Below the pieces are notes generated by a model. The model saw only the letters and a list, made by a program, of their open reading frames with translations. It had not been told where the DNA came from and did not search any database. A DNA stretch of 64,000 bases from CAVVNN01 sp963838035 (GTDB lineage Bacteria; Actinomycetota; Thermoleophilia; Solirubrobacterales; 70-9). This document shows, in pieces, positions 26,132 through 34,173 of the stretch. A program made the translations under genes and the position numbers. The stretch spans positions 1 through 64,000 of the forward strand of contig CAWIPM010000002.1 of NCBI GenBank assembly GCA_963838035.1. The letters run 5' to 3'. Numbering within the stretch: position 1 is the first letter of the stretch; the number at the start of each line of letters is the position of its first letter.

Positions 26132-27189
26132 TGCGCGGCCGCGGCGACCGTCTCGCAGCAGGGCTCGGCGAGCGCGAGCTGGACCTGATGCTGGTCACCG
26201 ACCTGGTCAATGTCGGCTACCTGACCGGCTTCGGGGGAACAAATGGCGCCTGCGTCTGCGGCGCCGAGACCCGGGTCTTCCTCACCGACTTCCGCTACAC
26301 CGAGCGTGCCGCCGAGGAAGTCGAGGACTGGGAGGTCGTCACCGTGGAGAGCGACTGGCTTGCCGGCATCGCCGAACGCCTGCAAGGCAGGGTCGGCTTC
26401 GAGGACGATCAGATGTCCGTCCGGGTGCTGAAGAGGCTGGAGGAGAAGCTCGGAGAGGGGGTCGAGGCGGTGCCCGCGGGCGGCGCGGTCGAGAAGCTGC
26501 GCCGGGTCAAGGACACGGGCGAGCTGTCCTCGATCGCAGCCGCGGCGGAGCTCGCGGACGAGGTCTGGCTCTGGAGCCTGGAGCGCGGGCTCGTCGGGCG
26601 CAGCGAGCGTGAGGTGGCCCGCGCGGCGGAAGCGCGGATCCGCGAGCTCGGCGGCGACCCGTCGTTCCCGGCGATCGTCGCCGCCGGCCCGAACGGTGCC
26701 CTGCCGCACGCCGAGCCGGGCGATCGGCGGATCGAGCGCGGCGAGCTGGTCGTCTTCGACATGGGGGCGAGGCTCGACGGATACTGCTCGGACGGGACGC
26801 GGACCTTCGCCACCGGCGAGCCGGGAGCGGATGCGCGCCAGGTCTATGAGGTGGTGAGGGGCGCCCAGCTGGCGGCACTCGACGCGGTGGTCGCCGGGGT
26901 CGAGGGCGAGGCCGTCGACGCGGTGGCGCGCAGGGTAATCGAGGAGGCCGGCCACGGCGAGCGCTTCGGCCACGGCCTCGGCCACGGGGTCGGGCTCGAG
27001 GTGCACGAGGCGCCGCGGCTCTCGCAGCGCTCCGAGGACGTGCTCGAGCCGGCCGAGGTGGTGACGATCGAGCCCGGCATCTACCTGCCGGGCGAGCTCG
27101 GGGTGAGGATCGAGGACCTCGTCGTCGTCACCGAGGAAGGCCACCGCAACCTCAGCGGCCTGCCCAAAGAGCTGCAGCTGGTCGAGTAG
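26131..27189 (+). CDS. M24 Xaa-Pro aminopeptidase/dipeptidase
   Basis: 352 residues. An N-terminal creatinase-like domain (VTDLVNVGYLTGFGGTNG) precedes the pita-bread catalytic domain. The metal ligands are visible: VVFDMGARLDGYCSDGTRTF (two Asp), GHGLGHGVGLEVHEAP (His), VTIEPGIYLPG (Glu) and VRIEDLVVVTEEG (Glu). The enzyme removes N-terminal residues before proline in the cytoplasm. The aroQ-pepP-efp neighbourhood is common in bacteria, although here efp lies about 5 kb downstream. The start ATG overlaps the aroQ stop. Confidence 0.92.
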   Translation: MRGRGDRLAAGLGERELDLMLVTDLVNVGYLTGFGGTNGACVCGAETRVFLTDFRYTERAAEEVEDWEVVTVESDWLAGIAERLQGRVGFEDDQMSVRVLKRLEEKLGEGVEAVPAGGAVEKLRRVKDTGELSSIAAAAELADEVWLWSLERGLVGRSEREVARAAEARIRELGGDPSFPAIVAAGPNGALPHAEPGDRRIERGELVVFDMGARLDGYCSDGTRTFATGEPGADARQVYEVVRGAQLAALDAVVAGVEGEAVDAVARRVIEEAGHGERFGHGLGHGVGLEVHEAPRLSQRSEDVLEPAEVVTIEPGIYLPGELGVRIEDLVVVTEEGHRNLSGLPKELQLVE

Positions 27190-27212
27190 ATGCTGGTCTC
27201 GCGGCTGCAGAC

Positions 27213-27241
27213 TTAAGTCCCGCACGGGGTTGGGCCGATGT
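27213..27241 (+). promoter_or_regulatory. Possible motility-sigma (sigma-28-like) promoter
   Basis: TTAAGTCC (27213-27220) and GCCGATG (27234-27240) resemble the -35 and -10 of sigma-28/FliA-type promoters (TAAAGTTT and GCCGATAA). The spacer is 13 nt, not 11. A start 7-10 nt downstream would put the transcript 5' end at or near GTG 27249, which would make the mRNA leaderless. No other flagellar genes are in the window. Confidence 0.35.
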
Positions 27242-28367
27242 GCGAATCGTGAACCTGACCCCGCTCACATTTCGCTCGATCGCGGCGCGGGGCCGCAACG
27301 GCCTCGATCACACCCCCGAGTCGCTGGCGGCGATCCGCGAAGACGCGCGGCGCGAGCGCCTGCTCGACATGGAGCAGCGCCTCCGCCGCTACCGCACCGG
27401 CTGCTTCGCGATCCTCGCGCTCGCCCTCGCCTCCGTCGGCCCCGAAGTCGGCTGGTGGTGGATGGCGCCGCTCGCGGCCGGTCTTCTCGGCTTCGCGGTC
27501 GCCGATCGCTTCATGAGCGCAAGCTCCCGCCCATGGCTCTGGGTCGCAGGTGCCTGGGGAGCCCTGCCGCTACTGCTCGCCGGCGCCGTGCTCGCCACCG
27601 GCGGCCCGGCGAGCCCGGCCCTGGTCTGGTTCGCGCTCCCCGCGGTCACGCTTGGCGCCCGCTTCGAGCCCTGGGGCATGGCCGTCGGCACGGCCTACAT
27701 TCTCGCCCTGCTCCTGCTCAGCACCGTCGCCGTCGATCCGGCCTCGGCCGCCGATCACAGCCAGTCGCTCGTGGCCGCCGTGGCGCTGGTGCTCAGCACC
27801 GTGATCCTCTCCGGAGCCCTTGTCGAGTCCGACCGCGCCCACCGCCGCCACTCGACACTCGACCCGCTCACCGGCCTCTTCAACCGCAACGCGCTGGAGC
27901 AGCGGCTTTCCGAGCTCGACGGCCAGCCCTGCAACGAGGCGGAGGGACTTTCCCATGCCCTGCTGCTATGCGACCTCGACCACTTCAAGCGGGTCAACGA
28001 CCAGCTCGGCCATGCCGCCGGGGACGCGGTCCTGCAGGACGTCGCCTACGTGATGCGCGCGGCTCTGCAGGCCGGCGACTCGATTTACCGGATCGGCGGT
28101 GAGGAGATCCTCGTTGTGCTGCCTGGTGCCAACCGCGAGGAGGCCCTGGAGATCGCCGAACGGCTGCGGCGTGAGGTACGCGATCGCCGCCCGGTTGGCG
28201 TCATGGTCACGGTCAGCATCGGCGTCGCGGTCTCCCGGCCCGGCGCCGTCGACACCGACGACCTCGTCGCCCGCGCCGACAAGGCTCTCTACGCCGCCAA
28301 GACGGGCGGTCGCGACATCGTCCACGTGGACGGCATGGGGAGCGCCGCTGCAGCGGTCAGCGGCTGA
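27240..28367 (+). CDS. Membrane diguanylate cyclase (GGDEF)
   Basis: 375 residues from GTG 27240; GTG 27249 is an alternative. A short cytoplasmic N-terminus leads into about six hydrophobic helices (residues ~55-190), then a linker with STLDPLTGLFNRNALEQRL, the usual entry to a GGDEF domain. The active loop reads IYRIGGEEILVVLPGA (GGEEI), and the metal/base Asp lies in LLLCDLDHFKRVND. An allosteric I-site RxxD is not evident five residues before the loop. The protein makes cyclic di-GMP; the membrane part probably senses a signal. A sigma-28-like promoter sequence sits directly at the start. The 3' end overlaps the convergent M42 gene by 11 bp. Confidence 0.9.
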   Translation: MRIVNLTPLTFRSIAARGRNGLDHTPESLAAIREDARRERLLDMEQRLRRYRTGCFAILALALASVGPEVGWWWMAPLAAGLLGFAVADRFMSASSRPWLWVAGAWGALPLLLAGAVLATGGPASPALVWFALPAVTLGARFEPWGMAVGTAYILALLLLSTVAVDPASAADHSQSLVAAVALVLSTVILSGALVESDRAHRRHSTLDPLTGLFNRNALEQRLSELDGQPCNEAEGLSHALLLCDLDHFKRVNDQLGHAAGDAVLQDVAYVMRAALQAGDSIYRIGGEEILVVLPGANREEALEIAERLRREVRDRRPVGVMVTVSIGVAVSRPGAVDTDDLVARADKALYAAKTGGRDIVHVDGMGSAAAAVSG

Positions 28368-29406
28368 GGTCGACGCCAGCCTGCAGGCGCAGAGCGAAGG
28401 CGGTGAGCAGCTCGACGGCTGCCTCGACATCGCCGAGGTCGACCAGCTCGACCGGGGAGTGCATGTAGCGCAGTGGGATCGAGACGAGGCCGGTCGGGAT
28501 TCCCGCCCGGGAGATCTGGATCACGTCGGCGTCGGTGCTGGTGCCGCGGCCGCTGGCGATGACCGTGTGCTCGATCCCCGCCTCCTCGGCGGTCTCGACC
28601 AGCAGCTCGAAGACCTTGGGCGAGAGGGTCGAGCCCCGCCCGATCGCCGGCCCGGAGCCGAGCGGGTGGCTGCCGAGCTCCTTCTCGTCGACGCCGGGGG
28701 CGTCGGTCGCATGGGTGACGTCGACCGCCACCGCCAGATCCGGCCGCAGCGAGAAGGCCGCGGTGCGGGCGCCGAACAGCCCGATCTCCTCTTGGACCGC
28801 GGCGACGGCCGCGAAGCTCCCCGCCGGCCCGCCGCGCTCGTGGCAGCGGCGCAGCGACTCGAGCGCGACGTAGGCGCCGAGGCGGTTGTCCATTGAGCGA
28901 GAGACCAGACGGTTGCCGGCCAGCCGCGTCGGCGCCGCCGCGATCACGACCGGGTCGCCGACGCGAACCAGCTCAGCGGCCTCGTCGCGATCGGTGGCCC
29001 CGACATCGATGTGGAGGCCCTTCAGGTCGACCACCTTCTTGCGCTGCTCGGCGTCGAGCAGGTGGATCGGCTTGCGGCCGACGACGCCGGTGACGAGCCC
29101 GCTCGCGCCCCGCACCTCGACCCGCTGGCCGACCAGGATCTGCGGGTCCCAGCCGCCGATCGGAGTGAAGTAGAGGAACCCCTTCTCGTCGATGTGGGTG
29201 ACGACCAAGCCGATCTCGTCGATATGCCCGACCACCGCCAGCAGCGGCTCGCCCTCGCCGATCCGGGCAATCGAGGAGCCGAGCCCGTCGGCCGTGAGCT
29301 CGGCGAAGGAGGCCGCGTCGCGCCAGATCTCGGTCGCCGGCCCCTCGTATCCTGAGGGCGCTGCGCTGCGCAGCAGCCGGTCGAGTAGCTCGGGGGTCTC
29401 GCTCAC
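28357..29406 (-). CDS. M42-family aminopeptidase
   Basis: 349 residues. Motifs follow the M42 (tetrahedral aminopeptidase/FrvX/CelM) pattern: SAAPSGYEG near the start, VVGHIDEIGLVVTHID (metal His-x-Asp), RSMDNRLGAYVALE (bridging Asp), VAAVQEEIGLFGART (catalytic Glu-Glu) and VDVTHATDAPG. The late SIPLRYMHSPVELVDLGDV supplies the last His. The enzyme forms large cytosolic shells that degrade peptides. Its 3' end overlaps the diguanylate cyclase gene tail-to-tail, so antisense interference between the two is possible. Confidence 0.92.
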   Translation of the reverse strand: MSETPELLDRLLRSAAPSGYEGPATEIWRDAASFAELTADGLGSSIARIGEGEPLLAVVGHIDEIGLVVTHIDEKGFLYFTPIGGWDPQILVGQRVEVRGASGLVTGVVGRKPIHLLDAEQRKKVVDLKGLHIDVGATDRDEAAELVRVGDPVVIAAAPTRLAGNRLVSRSMDNRLGAYVALESLRRCHERGGPAGSFAAVAAVQEEIGLFGARTAAFSLRPDLAVAVDVTHATDAPGVDEKELGSHPLGSGPAIGRGSTLSPKVFELLVETAEEAGIEHTVIASGRGTSTDADVIQISRAGIPTGLVSIPLRYMHSPVELVDLGDVEAAVELLTAFALRLQAGVDLSR

Positions 29407-29439
29407 GGCCCGCAGTATGTCGAGTCGAACAAATGTCCG

Positions 29440-30639
29440 CTATCGAGAGGGCGCCAGCGGGGGGGCGCTGCCCTGATGGCGGACGCGGTCGCGCGCCTCG
29501 CCGTAGCCATGGGTCTCGTAGGCGATCATCGCCCAGAGCAGCACGTTTGCGATGGCAAGGGCCGCGAGCGCCGGCACCGCTGTCGCGAGGGGGACGAGGA
29601 TCAGCAGCACGATCGCGATCAAGAGGCGCTGCCGGTTGATCGTGCGGACATGGCGGTAGCGGAAGGCGACATGGCCGAGTAGGTAGACGGCGAGGCCGCC
29701 GAGCAGGGCGAACGCGGGGACGGTGTGCAGGTGGCCGGAGAAGTGGCCGATCGTCGTCTTCAGGCCGAGGGCGGTGAGCACGATCCCGGCGACGATGATC
29801 AGGTGGATGTAGGAGTAGGAGTCGCGGGCCAGCTCGTTTCGCACGCGTCCCTCCTCGCTCCCCGCCAAACGGCGGCCCGCGACAAGCGCGACGATGTCGA
29901 AGTAGGCCCACCACATCCCCGCGGCCAGCGCGACCCCGAGGACGGCGGCGGTGCCGATGCCGAGCGTGAGGGCGCCCGCCGCCCCGACGCCGATCGCGAC
30001 GATCGACTCGCCGAGGGCGAGGATCACGATCAGGCCGTGGCGCTCGGCGAAATGGCCCGGGACCAACTTCCAGCCCTCGGAGCCGAAGAAGTAGGGGCCG
30101 GCCATGTCGAGGAAGAGCGCGAGGGCCCAGAGCGACCCCTGCGCGAGGCCGTCGAGGAAGGACGCCGCGACGAGCAGGACGACCGCGACCGCGGTGCTGG
30201 CGGCGAGCCCCAGCACCGAGTGGCGCAGCGCGTCGTCCTCGGGGCTGGCCAGCATGAAGAGGGCGATATGGGCGGTGCGCACGACCCCGTAGCTGAGGGC
30301 GAAGGCGAGCGCGAGGCTGTCGAATGCCTCCGGGACGCAGAGGGAGACGAGCAGCAGGGCCGCCATCGCGCCGAACATCACCAGCCGCACGGCGCCCTCC
30401 TCGGGGTCGATCACGCTGGTCAACCAGGCGTAGCCGACCCACGCCCACCAGAGCATGCCGAGCACCAGCAGCCCCTGTGCAAGCCCCGAAACGGTCTGGT
30501 GGTGCGACATCAGTGCCGTGCACTGGGTTATCGCCAGGACGAAGACGAGATCGAAGAACAGCTCCAGCGGCGTCACCCGATCCCCATCGCGCATCACCGC
30601 GCTGATGCGGGGAGCGCGACTGCCGGTCGAAGCTGCCAT
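29440..30639 (-). CDS. LtrA-like membrane protein
   Basis: 399 residues with about ten to twelve hydrophobic helices. The N-terminal signature VTPLELFFDLVFVLAITQ and the mid-protein FAERHGLIVILALGESIVAIG are typical of the low-temperature requirement A (LtrA) family. LtrA was named from Listeria growth at low temperature; its biochemical role is unknown. The gene is followed by the M42 peptidase on the same strand after ~33 bp and is divergent from the SDR gene. Confidence 0.88.
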   Translation of the reverse strand: MAASTGSRAPRISAVMRDGDRVTPLELFFDLVFVLAITQCTALMSHHQTVSGLAQGLLVLGMLWWAWVGYAWLTSVIDPEEGAVRLVMFGAMAALLLVSLCVPEAFDSLALAFALSYGVVRTAHIALFMLASPEDDALRHSVLGLAASTAVAVVLLVAASFLDGLAQGSLWALALFLDMAGPYFFGSEGWKLVPGHFAERHGLIVILALGESIVAIGVGAAGALTLGIGTAAVLGVALAAGMWWAYFDIVALVAGRRLAGSEEGRVRNELARDSYSYIHLIIVAGIVLTALGLKTTIGHFSGHLHTVPAFALLGGLAVYLLGHVAFRYRHVRTINRQRLLIAIVLLILVPLATAVPALAALAIANVLLWAMIAYETHGYGEARDRVRHQGSAPPLAPSR

Positions 30640-30714
30640 GGCGCAATCCTTGCAAGGCGGGACGCCGTCCCACCCGACACATCGCCGCAGGCAGGTCGAA
30701 TACGGTTAGGCCAG

Positions 30715-31539
30715 ATGGCCGCCGCGGCGAAGACGATGCTGGTCACCGGCGCCTCCAGCGGCATCGGCGAGGCGACCGCGAGGCGCCTTGCCCGCGAGCC
30801 CGGCGCCGAGCTGGTCCTCGTTGCCCGCCGCGAGGACCGCCTCCGCGCTCTGGCCGAGTCGCTGCCCTGCCCCGCCACCTATGTCGCCGCCGATCTCACC
30901 GATGCCGACGCCCCGGCCCGGGTCCACGCCCATCTGGAGGACCACCACGACGGCCTCGACCTGCTGGTCAACAACGCCGGCGCCGCCTGGCGCGGCGCCT
31001 TCGCCGAGACCGGTTACGCCAACGTCCACCGCCACATGGAGCTGAACTTCGACGCCGTCGTCCGCCTCACCGAGGCGCTGCTGCCGGCGCTGCGCTCCTC
31101 GGCGCCGAGCGCGGTGGTCAACGTGGCGAGCACCGCGGGCCGCGTCTCCCGCGCCCGCACCGGCGCCTACTCGGCGAGCAAGTTCGCCCTGATCGGCTGG
31201 TCGGACTCGCTGTACGCAGAGGAGCGCCCCCACGGCGTCCACGTCGGCCTGGTCCTGCCCGGCTTTGTCGCCACCGAGGGCTTCCCGGCGACCGAGCTGC
31301 GTGAGAAAGCCCTCACCCGCTGGCTCGTCTCCAAGCCCGAGAAGGTTGCCGAGGCGATCGTCGAAGCCGGCCCGCGCGGCCGGGCCGAGCGCTACGTGCC
31401 GCGCCCCTATGCGATCGCCGCCGTCCTGCGCATCGTCGCCCCGCGGTTGGTCCGCCGCGTTCTCTCCGGTGGCGCGGCCGCCGGCCTCACCACCAGCACC
31501 GCCGCCGAATCCGGCGACGCGCAGCGGCCGTCCGCCTGA
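30715..31539 (+). CDS. SDR-family oxidoreductase
   Basis: 274 residues from ATG 30715. An in-frame extension upstream is the shadow of the LtrA gene. It has the NAD(P) loop VTGASSGIGEATARRL, an Arg-Arg pair (VARREDRL) suggesting NADP, LLVNNAGAAW, and the catalytic YSASK (Tyr-x3-Lys) with an upstream Ser in NVASTAG. The C-terminus has a hydrophobic, basic stretch (VLRIVAPRLVRRVL) that may attach to the membrane. This is typical of the short-chain dehydrogenases of lipid metabolism. The substrate cannot be predicted. Confidence 0.88.
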   Translation: MAAAAKTMLVTGASSGIGEATARRLAREPGAELVLVARREDRLRALAESLPCPATYVAADLTDADAPARVHAHLEDHHDGLDLLVNNAGAAWRGAFAETGYANVHRHMELNFDAVVRLTEALLPALRSSAPSAVVNVASTAGRVSRARTGAYSASKFALIGWSDSLYAEERPHGVHVGLVLPGFVATEGFPATELREKALTRWLVSKPEKVAEAIVEAGPRGRAERYVPRPYAIAAVLRIVAPRLVRRVLSGGAAAGLTTSTAAESGDAQRPSA

Positions 31540-31545
31540 CTTCGC

Positions 31546-32037
31546 TCAGCGGAACCGCGAGGGCGTGATCCGGCAGTAGACGAAGTTGAAGACGAAGCCG
31601 ACGTTGTTGGCGGCGTTGCTGCTCCGTTCGACCCGGATCGATTCGTGGGAGGCCTTGATCTTGTCGCCCTCTTTCAGCGCCTTGCCCAGATTGCGCAGGT
31701 TCGTCTTCACGATCCCGAGGAATTTGAACCACTTGACCAGCCTCGCGTCGTCGGCCGCGGGGCGCGGCACGGCGGTGATCTTCTTCACCGTGGCCCCGAA
31801 CGCTCCCGAGGCGCGGATGAACTGGCGACCGGCGACCTTGAGCTTGCCATTCCTGGCCTTGAGCCGGACGTTCCTGAGGATCCGTTTGTTGGCGACGGTG
31901 TTTTCCTGGCAGATCGGTTCGACCTGGGCCACGTATTCGGCGCGGCTCGGGCCTTCTTCTTCCGCGCGGGCGCCGGCCGCCGCGACGAGGAGCGTCGTGG
32001 CGGCGATCGCAACGGCGATTCGAAGCGTTCCCGTCAT
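31546..32037 (-). CDS. Secreted protein of unknown function
   Basis: 163 residues with a signal peptide (RIAVAIAATTLLVAAAGARA). The mature part starts SRAEYVAQVEPICQENTVAN and ends near FVYCRITPSRFR, which gives two Cys that could pair. The helical, basic middle part (RNVRLKARNGKLKVAGRQF) is typical of small exported proteins repeatedly seen in this actinobacterial group. No catalytic motif is visible. It is convergent with the SDR gene and divergent from efp; 63 bp separate the two starts. Confidence 0.65.
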   Translation of the reverse strand: MTGTLRIAVAIAATTLLVAAAGARAEEEGPSRAEYVAQVEPICQENTVANKRILRNVRLKARNGKLKVAGRQFIRASGAFGATVKKITAVPRPAADDARLVKWFKFLGIVKTNLRNLGKALKEGDKIKASHESIRVERSSNAANNVGFVFNFVYCRITPSRFR

Positions 32038-32100
32038 CCCTGCCGTCCGAGAGCTTACGGCGTCTCGCCCCCCGTCTCGGCTTCTCTAGGATTCGCCGCC

Positions 32101-32664
32101 GTGATCAGCACCAACCAGTTCAAGAACGGGTCCCACATCGAGATCGACGGGACGATCTTCAAGATCATCGAGTTCCAGCACGTCAAGCCGGGCAAGGGCG
32201 GGGCATTCGTGCGGACGAAGCTGCGACGGATCGACGATGGCTCGGTCATCGACAGGACCTTCCGAGCGGGGGAGAAGTTCCGGCCGGTGCGCACCGAGTC
32301 GCGGAAGATGCAGTACCTGTATGACTCCGGCGACGCGGCGGTATTCATGGACAGCCGCGACTACGAGCAGATCGAGATCCCCCGCGATGTGGCGGGTGAG
32401 GCGATGCAGTGGCTGCTGCCCAACGGCGAGGTCGAGATCCTCTTCGTCGACGAGCGGCCCAGCGACGTGCAGGTCGCGAGCACGGTCGAGATGACGGTGA
32501 CGCAGACCGAGCCGGGCGTGAAGGGCGACACCGCCTCGGGCGGCGGCAGCAAGCCGGCGACGCTGGAGTCCGGGGTGGCGGTCCAGGTGCCGCTCTTCAT
32601 CGAAGAGGGCGAGAGCATCCGGGTCGACACCCGCAGCGGCGAGTACATCTCGCGCGCGTCGTAG
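32101..32664 (+). CDS. efp: Elongation factor P
   Basis: 187 residues from GTG 32101; the open frame extends upstream without support. The start STNQFKNGSHIEIDG and the loop VKPGKGGAFVRTKL, with Lys at the tip, are classical. OB domains II and III end with ESIRVDTRSGEYISRAS, matching the ...DTRTGEYVxRA signature. EF-P relieves ribosome stalling at polyproline. No epmA/B or deoxyhypusine-type modification gene is present nearby, so the state of the Lys is unknown. nusB follows after ~36 bp, a conserved actinobacterial arrangement. Confidence 0.96.
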   Translation: MISTNQFKNGSHIEIDGTIFKIIEFQHVKPGKGGAFVRTKLRRIDDGSVIDRTFRAGEKFRPVRTESRKMQYLYDSGDAAVFMDSRDYEQIEIPRDVAGEAMQWLLPNGEVEILFVDERPSDVQVASTVEMTVTQTEPGVKGDTASGGGSKPATLESGVAVQVPLFIEEGESIRVDTRSGEYISRAS

Positions 32665-32700
32665 GCGTCCGCTCCCCCGAAGCGCGAGAATGGTGCGTCC

Positions 32701-33078
32701 ATGCGTAGGTCCGACCAGCGCCGTGACGCCGTCTTCGCCTGTTACCAGCGCGACGTGACCGCGCGCCCGTTGGCGGAGCTGATCGCCGACTCGAGGCCCT
32801 TCACGCGCGAGCTGGCCACCGGGGTCGAGGCGCACCGCGACGAGCTCGACGCCGAGATCTCCCGCCACGCCAGGGGCTGGGACCTGGATCGCATCGCGCC
32901 GCTGGACCGCAACGTGATGCGCGTCGCGCTATATGAGATCGAGCACGCCGAGGTGCCGGTGGAGGTCGCGATCGACGAGGCGATCGAGATCGCCAAGGAG
33001 TTCTGCGGCGCCGACGCTCCGAGCTTCATCAACGGGATCCTCGGCGCCGTCGTGCGCGAGCGGGCGGGGGCTCGGTGA
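32701..33078 (+). CDS. nusB: Transcription antitermination factor NusB
   Basis: 125 residues. The all-helical NusB pattern is present: RRSDQRRDAVFACYQRDV at the N-terminus, RGWDLDRIAPLDRNVMRVALYE in the middle and VPVEVAIDEAIEIAKEFCG, then SFINGILGAVVRE at the end. NusB with NusE (S10) binds boxA in rRNA leaders. The stop overlaps GTG of a small downstream gene by 4 bp. Confidence 0.93.
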   Translation: MRRSDQRRDAVFACYQRDVTARPLAELIADSRPFTRELATGVEAHRDELDAEISRHARGWDLDRIAPLDRNVMRVALYEIEHAEVPVEVAIDEAIEIAKEFCGADAPSFINGILGAVVRERAGAR

Positions 33079-33251
33079 CCCGCCTGCGCGAGATCGCCGA
33101 GCGCCTCGGCGCGATCGCCCGCGAGCTGGAGGGCGAGGAGGCGGGGGACGAGCGCGCCGCCGAGCTGGCTCGCGAGGCCGCCGAGCTCTCCGCCGAGGCG
33201 GTCGAGGAGGCCAACCGCGGCATGCGCGAGGGCGAGGCGAGCGCCGAGTGA
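33075..33251 (+). CDS. Small helical protein, XseB-like size
   Basis: 58 codons from GTG 33075, coupled to nusB by a 4-bp overlap. The sequence is a charged helix (LREIAERLGAIARELEGEEA, then ERAAELAREAAELSAEAVEE). Size, composition and position in a nusB - prenyl synthase - dxs order match exodeoxyribonuclease VII small subunit genes, but the key residues are not clear and no xseA is adjacent. Another possibility is an unrelated coiled-coil protein. Confidence 0.5.
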   Translation: MTRLREIAERLGAIARELEGEEAGDERAAELAREAAELSAEAVEEANRGMREGEASAE

Positions 33252-33309
33252 GCAGCACCTTCCGCTGTTCCTTCCCCACATATGGCGAGGCAAGGGAACT
33301 GCGGAAGCC

Positions 33310-34173
33310 GTGAGCTATCCCGAGGACCTGCGCTCCCTGGTCGAGGCCGAGCTCGACAGCCTGCGCTTCTCCGCGGCGCCGACGACCGCCGGCCTCGAGG
33401 AGGCGATGCGCTACTCGCTGCTCGCCGGGGGCAAGCGCGTCCGGCCGGTCCTGACGCTGGCGACCGCGCGCGCCCTCGGGGCGGCCCCCGAGCGGTTCCT
33501 CCCGGTTGCCTGCGCGATCGAGCTGATCCATACCTACTCGCTGATCCACGACGACCTGCCGGCGATGGACGACGACGACCTCCGCCGCGGCCGGCCGACC
33601 TCCCACGTCAAGTTCGGGGAGGACGTCGCGATCCTCGCCGGCGACGGGCTCTTCGCCGAGGCGGTACGCCTCTTCTGCGAGCAGCCGGGCGAGCCGGCTC
33701 GCGTGCTCGGCGCGCTGCGCGAGCTGACCGCTGCGACCGGGGTCGACGGCATGGTCGGCGGCCAGTACGTCGATGTCGCCGGTGAGGAGCCCGACGCCGC
33801 GGGCCTGCGGGCGCTGCACGCGTTGAAGACCGGCCGCCTGATCGCCGCCAGCGTCGCCGTCGTGCTTCTCCTCGAGGCCCTCGAGGAGCCCGAGGCGGTC
33901 CCCTACCGGCGGTTCGCCGGGGAGCTGGGCGTGCTCTTTCAGATCGTCGACGACATCCTCGACGTGACCGAGACCGACGAGCGGCTGGGCAAGCCGAGCG
34001 GAAGCGACGAGCGACGTGGCAAACTGACCTATGTCAGCCTTTTCGGGCTGGACCGCGCGCGCGAGCTGGCTGCCGAGTCCCATGCAAAGGCAACCGAAGC
34101 GCTCGCCGAGGCCCACGGACAGACGACCGACCTGAAGCAGGTCGCCGACTACATCTTCACCAGGCACGAATGA
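33310..34173 (+). CDS. ispA: Polyprenyl (farnesyl/geranylgeranyl) diphosphate synthase
   Basis: 287 residues from GTG 33310. The first Asp-rich motif is in SLIHDDLPAMDDDDLRRG (DDxxxxD with the following Arg). The second is FQIVDDILDV (DDxxD). GGKRVRPVL carries the IPP-binding Lys/Arg, and KTGRLIAAS the downstream Lys. The residue pattern before the first motif (HTYSLIHDD) fits a short-chain product, C15 to C20, but the exact chain length is not certain. It makes the precursor for longer isoprenoids. It overlaps dxs by 4 bp (ATGA), so supply of DXP-derived units and their condensation are co-expressed. Confidence 0.9.
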   Translation: MSYPEDLRSLVEAELDSLRFSAAPTTAGLEEAMRYSLLAGGKRVRPVLTLATARALGAAPERFLPVACAIELIHTYSLIHDDLPAMDDDDLRRGRPTSHVKFGEDVAILAGDGLFAEAVRLFCEQPGEPARVLGALRELTAATGVDGMVGGQYVDVAGEEPDAAGLRALHALKTGRLIAASVAVVLLLEALEEPEAVPYRRFAGELGVLFQIVDDILDVTETDERLGKPSGSDERRGKLTYVSLFGLDRARELAAESHAKATEALAEAHGQTTDLKQVADYIFTRHE

